Shown in pieces: positions 22,347 to 26,479 of a stretch of 26,479 nt of DNA. The notes beneath the pieces are model-generated. The model saw only the letters and a list, made by a program, of their open reading frames with translations, had not been told where the DNA came from and made no database searches. The position numbers were made by a program, and so were the translations under genes. The stretch's first letter is position 1; each line of letters opens with the position of its first letter. Source of the stretch: a virus; the IMG/VR virus record IMGVR_UViG_3300025131_000352, positions 1 through 26,479 of that record. The stretch is one strand, 5' to 3'.

Positions 22347-22352
22347 AGACTC

Positions 22353-24728
22353 ATGCCTTTAACCATACAACATACATCCGCACAGCTACCGTACAAGGGG
22401 TTAACAGTAATACTAGGTAAGCCATCGCGCTTCGACCGCGCCCAGTTACTTAGTGGATACGCAGGGCAGTTATTCTACAACGCCCTTAATCCTATACCAC
22501 GGCAAACTATCGACGTTACACTCGCCGATAGCGTAAACCAATACCCCATACGCGAGGGTACTAAAGTCGTGCTGCTACTAGGGCAGAAGGCGTTAGACTT
22601 ATTTAAGTCTGGCGTTACGTTAGATGAACAACGCGGTTGCCCGTTCATCATCGACGGCATAACGTACGTATGTTCGTACGAACCGCAAGAATCTGTTGAT
22701 CGTATGGCATACTTCAATCCTAACGATGCGGATAACGTAGGCGCAGAGAATGACAAGGGCCGACACGGTAGAACACGACGGCCCAATCGTAAGTTCTGGC
22801 TGTCACGTGACGTTAAGAAAGCCGTAGGATACTTGACCATCCCGCCAGCAGTTACGAAGGCCAAACATATCTTGTGGCCACGCGCCGATGACGTAATCGC
22901 GGTACTACAAACACGTAAGAACGAGACTATGTACTTTGACATAGAAACAAACCGTTCATTAGAGTTAACGTGCTTCGGATTTTCGTTTGACGACAAAGAA
23001 GCGTGGTGTGTACCTATGGTAATATCGCCGTTCGCCGGTTACTACTATGAGGATACGCCACATATCCTACGTGCACTAGCTGTAGCCATGCGTGACAATG
23101 AGGTGGTCATACACAATGCGCTGTTCGATCTCTTCGTCCTAGCGTACAAGTATGGCATCCCCGCACCGCGTAAGGTGTATGATACAATGCTCGCGCATCA
23201 CAGGTTATTCCCTGAGGTAGAGAAATCCCTCGGCCATTGTCTTGCACTATACACAGATCAACCGTATCATAAAAACGAGGGCGTGTTCGATCCCAAGAAC
23301 CACGATCAACGTGAGAGTTTGTACGAATACAACGCTAAAGATGTTATCTCTATGGCGTTACTCAAGCCTCAAATAGATGCAACAGCCGCAAACTTCAAGG
23401 CAACTGATAGCGTACGTCAAGTTAACGAAAGTGTTGTGCCATATCTCACGGCCATGCTACAAGGGATTAAGTATGACGTAGAGAAACTCAACAATATCAT
23501 AAAACATAACGATAGGTATCAGAATGAACTGTTGCGTTTCCTGCGCTTGCTAACAGGCAACGACCTTAATCCTAACAGCCCAAAGCAAGTATCAACATAC
23601 TTGTACAATCGCCTCGGCTACAAGAAGCCGTCGAAAGATGTAACGTCCGAGAAGAACTTACTACAGATTAGGTTAAAGTACCCTAACAACCCTATCCCTA
23701 CAATCATACTACGCTACCGCGCTTACGCAAAAGAAAGTGGGCAGCTAAAGTTTCCGCCGTGGAAAGGTGATCGCATAACAACATCGTACAACCTAGCGGG
23801 AACAACGTCGTACCGGCTAGCATCTCGGCGCTTGCTTGGCGAGTGGGGTACTAACGTACAGAATTTCCCGAAGAAACTACGTAAGCTGTTCGTACCAGAC
23901 GAGGGTAAAGTATTCGTGCAAGCCGATCAGTCAGGCGCGGAGGCACTCGTCGTAGCGTATCTATGCACTGCAGGAAATTTCCGACGCTTGTTCGACCACG
24001 GCGTTAAGTCACACGTTTACGTGGCATTGCGGTTATTTGCAGAAGTTTGGGAGGCGCGTCTCGGTGAATCTATTAAACCGTACACAGATGTAGACGTAGC
24101 AGATCTCGTCCAGAAGCCACGGTGGAAAGAACTACGCGACATTATAGCATCCTCCGATACGTGGCCAGCCGCTGAACGCTACTATTTCATGGCCAAGATG
24201 GTATGCCACGCATCCAACTACGGTATGAAAGCGCCGACGTTCCGTGTGAACGTGCTGCAGAAGTCGCATGGCGCGGTTAACCTCACAAACAAACAAGCTA
24301 CATACTTCCTCGAAACATACCACGCATTATTCCCTGAGATACGTAAGTGGCATAGAGATACGATAGAGAAGTTAAAGAAGGAACGTATGCTACGCAACCT
24401 CTTCGGCTACCCTCGGATGTTTACGCAGACTGTAGAGCCGTCTATGTTCAAGGAAGCATACGCATTCGTACCACAATCTACCGTAGGTACGATAACAAAC
24501 ATGGCGTTCACCGACTTGTATCACAACGAACGTATCATAGAGTTGGGTGCGGATGTGATACAGAATAATCACGATAGCGTTTTACTGCAATGTAAGCCAG
24601 AGGTTGCGGAGGAGGTTTGTGCGCTAGCGTGTGAAGCACTTAACCGCGAGATGATCTCACCATATGGTGAGAAGTTTAAGATGCGCTCCGAAGCGTGTGT
24701 TGGTAATAACTGGGGAGAGATGGACTAA
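22353..24728 (+). CDS. Family A DNA polymerase with 3'-5' exonuclease and UDG-like N-terminal region
   Basis: A 791-residue replicative polymerase. Residues 1-130 resemble a uracil-DNA-glycosylase-like fold (LGKPSRFDRAQLLSGYAGQLF; later RGCPFIIDGITYVCSYEPQE), as found fused to some phage polymerases, probably without activity. The exonuclease has ExoI FDIET (D196, E198), ExoII VIHNALFDLF and ExoIII YNAKDV. Polymerase motif A is ADQSGAEAL with D525, motif B has K615 and Y623-G624, and motif C is NNHDSV with D741. Two departures from E. coli Pol I are visible: the position four after the motif-B lysine is His619, not Phe/Tyr, and motif C reads HDS in place of HDE. It replicates the phage genome. 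Its leader is the structured RNA element B. Confidence 0.92.
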   Translation: MPLTIQHTSAQLPYKGLTVILGKPSRFDRAQLLSGYAGQLFYNALNPIPRQTIDVTLADSVNQYPIREGTKVVLLLGQKALDLFKSGVTLDEQRGCPFIIDGITYVCSYEPQESVDRMAYFNPNDADNVGAENDKGRHGRTRRPNRKFWLSRDVKKAVGYLTIPPAVTKAKHILWPRADDVIAVLQTRKNETMYFDIETNRSLELTCFGFSFDDKEAWCVPMVISPFAGYYYEDTPHILRALAVAMRDNEVVIHNALFDLFVLAYKYGIPAPRKVYDTMLAHHRLFPEVEKSLGHCLALYTDQPYHKNEGVFDPKNHDQRESLYEYNAKDVISMALLKPQIDATAANFKATDSVRQVNESVVPYLTAMLQGIKYDVEKLNNIIKHNDRYQNELLRFLRLLTGNDLNPNSPKQVSTYLYNRLGYKKPSKDVTSEKNLLQIRLKYPNNPIPTIILRYRAYAKESGQLKFPPWKGDRITTSYNLAGTTSYRLASRRLLGEWGTNVQNFPKKLRKLFVPDEGKVFVQADQSGAEALVVAYLCTAGNFRRLFDHGVKSHVYVALRLFAEVWEARLGESIKPYTDVDVADLVQKPRWKELRDIIASSDTWPAAERYYFMAKMVCHASNYGMKAPTFRVNVLQKSHGAVNLTNKQATYFLETYHALFPEIRKWHRDTIEKLKKERMLRNLFGYPRMFTQTVEPSMFKEAYAFVPQSTVGTITNMAFTDLYHNERIIELGADVIQNNHDSVLLQCKPEVAEEVCALACEALNREMISPYGEKFKMRSEACVGNNWGEMD

Positions 24729-24730
24729 AA

Positions 24731-25978
24731 ATGGAAACAAACCTTGAGCGATGGCGTTACTTTTTAAAAGATATGGAATCCCCAGAACTGTTTATCGACT
24801 GGGGATTTTATAGTATGATAGCAACAGCACTACAACGCCGCGTGTGGCTGTATCCTGACACGTTCACGCTGTATCCTAACCTATTCGTCATACTCATCGG
24901 CCCACCTGCTGCTGGCAAGTCTCGTATCATATCGCAGATCAACGAGTTCATACGAAACCCAAAGCTCATTCGTAAAGTGCCAGGGAAAAAGAAAAACAAA
25001 GTTGAGATACAACCCTTCTATCCGTTGAGCGCGGATACGATAACACAGGAGGCACTCATACAATACATCGTGCGCGAGTGCGGTAGGGATTTCTTTTACC
25101 AGAACGAAGGTAAACGTGTACGTGCCTCGCACTTTTCCGTAGGCTTCATGATCGAAGAACTCGGTGTGCTGTTGCGTAAGAACTGCGAGAACATTGTTAA
25201 TATGCTTAACCAACTTTACGATAGCCGTGACTTCACATACAAGACTAAGCACCAAGGCACAGATGCAATTAAGAATGTATGCGTGAACATCGTAGCTGGC
25301 ACAACGCCAGCGTTCATTCGCACAGCATTCAACGCCGAGATCATATCGCAGGGCTTTACGTCACGTGTTATCATGGTGTACGGTGACGGGCCTAGATTCC
25401 TACGGCAATTTCCTGGCGTATCAGATGAGCAGAAAACGGCGAAGGAAAAGGTCGTAGATCACCTAGCTAAACTACAGAAAGTCAATGGCCCTGTTGCGCT
25501 ATCCGACGAGTGTGAGGCGTTCCATAAAGAAGTTTACGAGAGCGGTCAGTTAACACAGCAGCGCGTTAACATGGATCACCGACTCGATACATATTACGGA
25601 CGTAAGAACGTACACTTACTAAAGCTGTCTATGATAATGCACTTCATGGATACAACGGATAGTATGGTAGTGGAGAAGGTAAGTATGGAACGGGCGTTGC
25701 GATTCCTCGCACACACGGAGATACGTATGCACGAAGCATACGTTACCGGCGGTCGCAACTCTCTCGCTGGCATACAACGCCGTGTGTTAGAGCATATCAT
25801 TAACAGCAATAAAGCTGTACCATACAAACGACTATGGCTTACGTTCGTCGACGACTTATCAAAGGATGACTTAGATCAATGTATAGAATTTCTGTTAGCT
25901 ACGGATCAAATATCGAAAGACGCTAGCGGATTCAGATCACTTGTTGAACAGCCGACGAGTGCATCTGATTACTTGTAG
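24731..25978 (+). CDS. P-loop ATPase, DUF3987/primase-helicase-like replication protein
   Basis: A 415-residue protein with an N-terminal helical part, Walker A GPPAAGKS (57-64), Walker B candidate FMIEELGVLL (E142-E143), then NVVAGTTPAFIR-type sensor segment and a Gly/Arg-containing region (ISQGFTSRVIMVYG). A C-terminal winged-helix-like part follows (VLEHIINSNKAVPYKRLWLTFVDDLSKDDL). This is the layout of DUF3987-type proteins, RecA-fold ATPases often fused or linked to primases. Next to the polymerase it may be the replicative helicase. No primase domain is present in the window. Start is 2 bases after the polymerase stop. Confidence 0.75.
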   Translation: METNLERWRYFLKDMESPELFIDWGFYSMIATALQRRVWLYPDTFTLYPNLFVILIGPPAAGKSRIISQINEFIRNPKLIRKVPGKKKNKVEIQPFYPLSADTITQEALIQYIVRECGRDFFYQNEGKRVRASHFSVGFMIEELGVLLRKNCENIVNMLNQLYDSRDFTYKTKHQGTDAIKNVCVNIVAGTTPAFIRTAFNAEIISQGFTSRVIMVYGDGPRFLRQFPGVSDEQKTAKEKVVDHLAKLQKVNGPVALSDECEAFHKEVYESGQLTQQRVNMDHRLDTYYGRKNVHLLKLSMIMHFMDTTDSMVVEKVSMERALRFLAHTEIRMHEAYVTGGRNSLAGIQRRVLEHIINSNKAVPYKRLWLTFVDDLSKDDLDQCIEFLLATDQISKDASGFRSLVEQPTSASDYL

Positions 25979-25992
25979 GCTGATAAAAAACT

Positions 25993-26301
25993 ATGTATAG
26001 AAAAGATACGTTCGATATTACGATAGAGTTAGACAACTACGAGGAGATTATGCCCGATGTCTACTATACGGAAGACAGTACCGTAACTTACTCTTGTGAA
26101 ATCATGGGTGATTCTGGTACTGATGAGGGTGCACATACAGAAGTGCATGCAGCGGATGACGACATAGCATACGTAAATGTCGACGGTAACTCAGTTATAT
26201 TATCTGAGGAGAATGCAAAGCTGTGCCGTGACAAAGCGTTCGCTGCTACGGAAGAACGCGCACACGAAGAAGCATGGGAGGCACGGTATGACGACAGGTA
26301 A
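25993..26301 (+). CDS. Hypothetical 102-residue acidic protein
   Basis: It is strongly acidic (Asp/Glu-rich throughout, e.g. ITIELDNYEEIMPDVYYTEDS). The first half is beta-like, and a C-terminal helix ends EERAHEEAWEARYDDR. Family not recognised. It follows the ATPase gene by 14 bases and overlaps the next by 14. Confidence 0.66.
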   Translation: MYRKDTFDITIELDNYEEIMPDVYYTEDSTVTYSCEIMGDSGTDEGAHTEVHAADDDIAYVNVDGNSVILSEENAKLCRDKAFAATEERAHEEAWEARYDDR

Positions 26302-26479
26302 GGCTATCTTCACAAATGTTAACGGCAAGCATATTTTGCTAGCAAAGCATATAGGTAACACACTAATACGTGAGCTTCCGTTTAAGCAATCTGTTCTATG
26401 GAAAACTAAATCGTTCGGCTTTAACAAAAAGTTGTTTAATTACGCGAAGCAAAACGCTATCGAGAAGTTTATCTTCGCC
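26288..26479 (+). CDS. Unknown protein, partial at right edge
   Basis: The ATG at 26288 opens a frame of 64 codons still open at the last base (MTTGKAIFTNVNGKH onwards). The N-terminal part has a beta-hairpin-like pattern, followed by a basic helix (FNKKLFNYAKQNAIEKFIFA). It overlaps the preceding stop by 14 bases, as is usual here. Too little is present to name it. Confidence 0.6.
   Translation, partial: MTTGKAIFTNVNGKHILLAKHIGNTLIRELPFKQSVLWKTKSFGFNKKLFNYAKQNAIEKFIFA

Noticed and set aside
23291-23307. GG-N10-GC match in the polymerase gene (CGGCCAT...TTGC)
   Set aside because: Poor -24 box, inside coding sequence, no downstream gene start to serve.

Overview
The window is part of a tailed double-stranded DNA phage genome (Caudoviricetes). 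It carries portal, both terminase subunits, a scaffold-like protein, a capsid candidate and a fibre on one side. On the other side it carries a family A DNA polymerase, helicase-like proteins, a Cas4/RecB-like nuclease, a Sak4-like ATPase and many small overlapping genes of unknown function. No integrase, repressor, tRNA, rRNA, CRISPR array or insertion sequence was found. The host cannot be named. The sigma70-type promoters and textbook sigma54 promoters point to a bacterium with a classical sigma70 and an RpoN.

Layout. From 1 to about 12,100 everything is on the minus strand (virion and packaging genes). In order of transcription these are a 33-codon leader ORF, a 1034-residue protein, small terminase, large terminase, portal, an 83-residue protein, scaffold, major capsid candidate, a 126-residue protein, and a fibre with YadA-like head repeats that runs off the left edge. 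A separate minus-strand gene (11573-12076) has its own sigma70-like promoter and terminator. From 12,667 to the right edge everything is on the plus strand: an early small-gene block with a Snf2-like helicase, a sigma54 activator, then the replication and recombination genes. Between the two arms lies a roughly 590-base divergent hub. It has a large imperfect inverted repeat around an AT-rich core and three 20-bp-period direct repeats, and it is the best candidate for a replication origin.

The most interesting system is a phage-borne sigma54 switch. Gene 16766-17539 encodes a minimal bacterial enhancer-binding protein. Its AAA+ domain has Walker A, a GSFTGA loop, Walker B and FREDLYYRL arginine fingers, but it has no receiver domain and no helix-turn-helix. 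Immediately after it sits a consensus -24/-12 promoter (17542-17556) that drives a single small gene closed by a strong terminator. Two more sigma54 promoters lie on the minus strand, one before the capsid gene (3103-3117) and one before the 1034-residue/terminase/portal operon (11303-11317). All three have an AGAAGTT-type motif 7-8 bases upstream, and two of these are 30-bp arrays with 10-bp period. My model is that sigma70 early transcription makes the activator, which then remodels host RpoN-RNA polymerase at the late genes. This is inference from sequence.

A second unusual element is a pair of related structured RNAs (22133-22196 and 22201-22346) filling the gap before the DNA polymerase gene. 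Each is closed by a long helix and both share the same loop and junction sequences.
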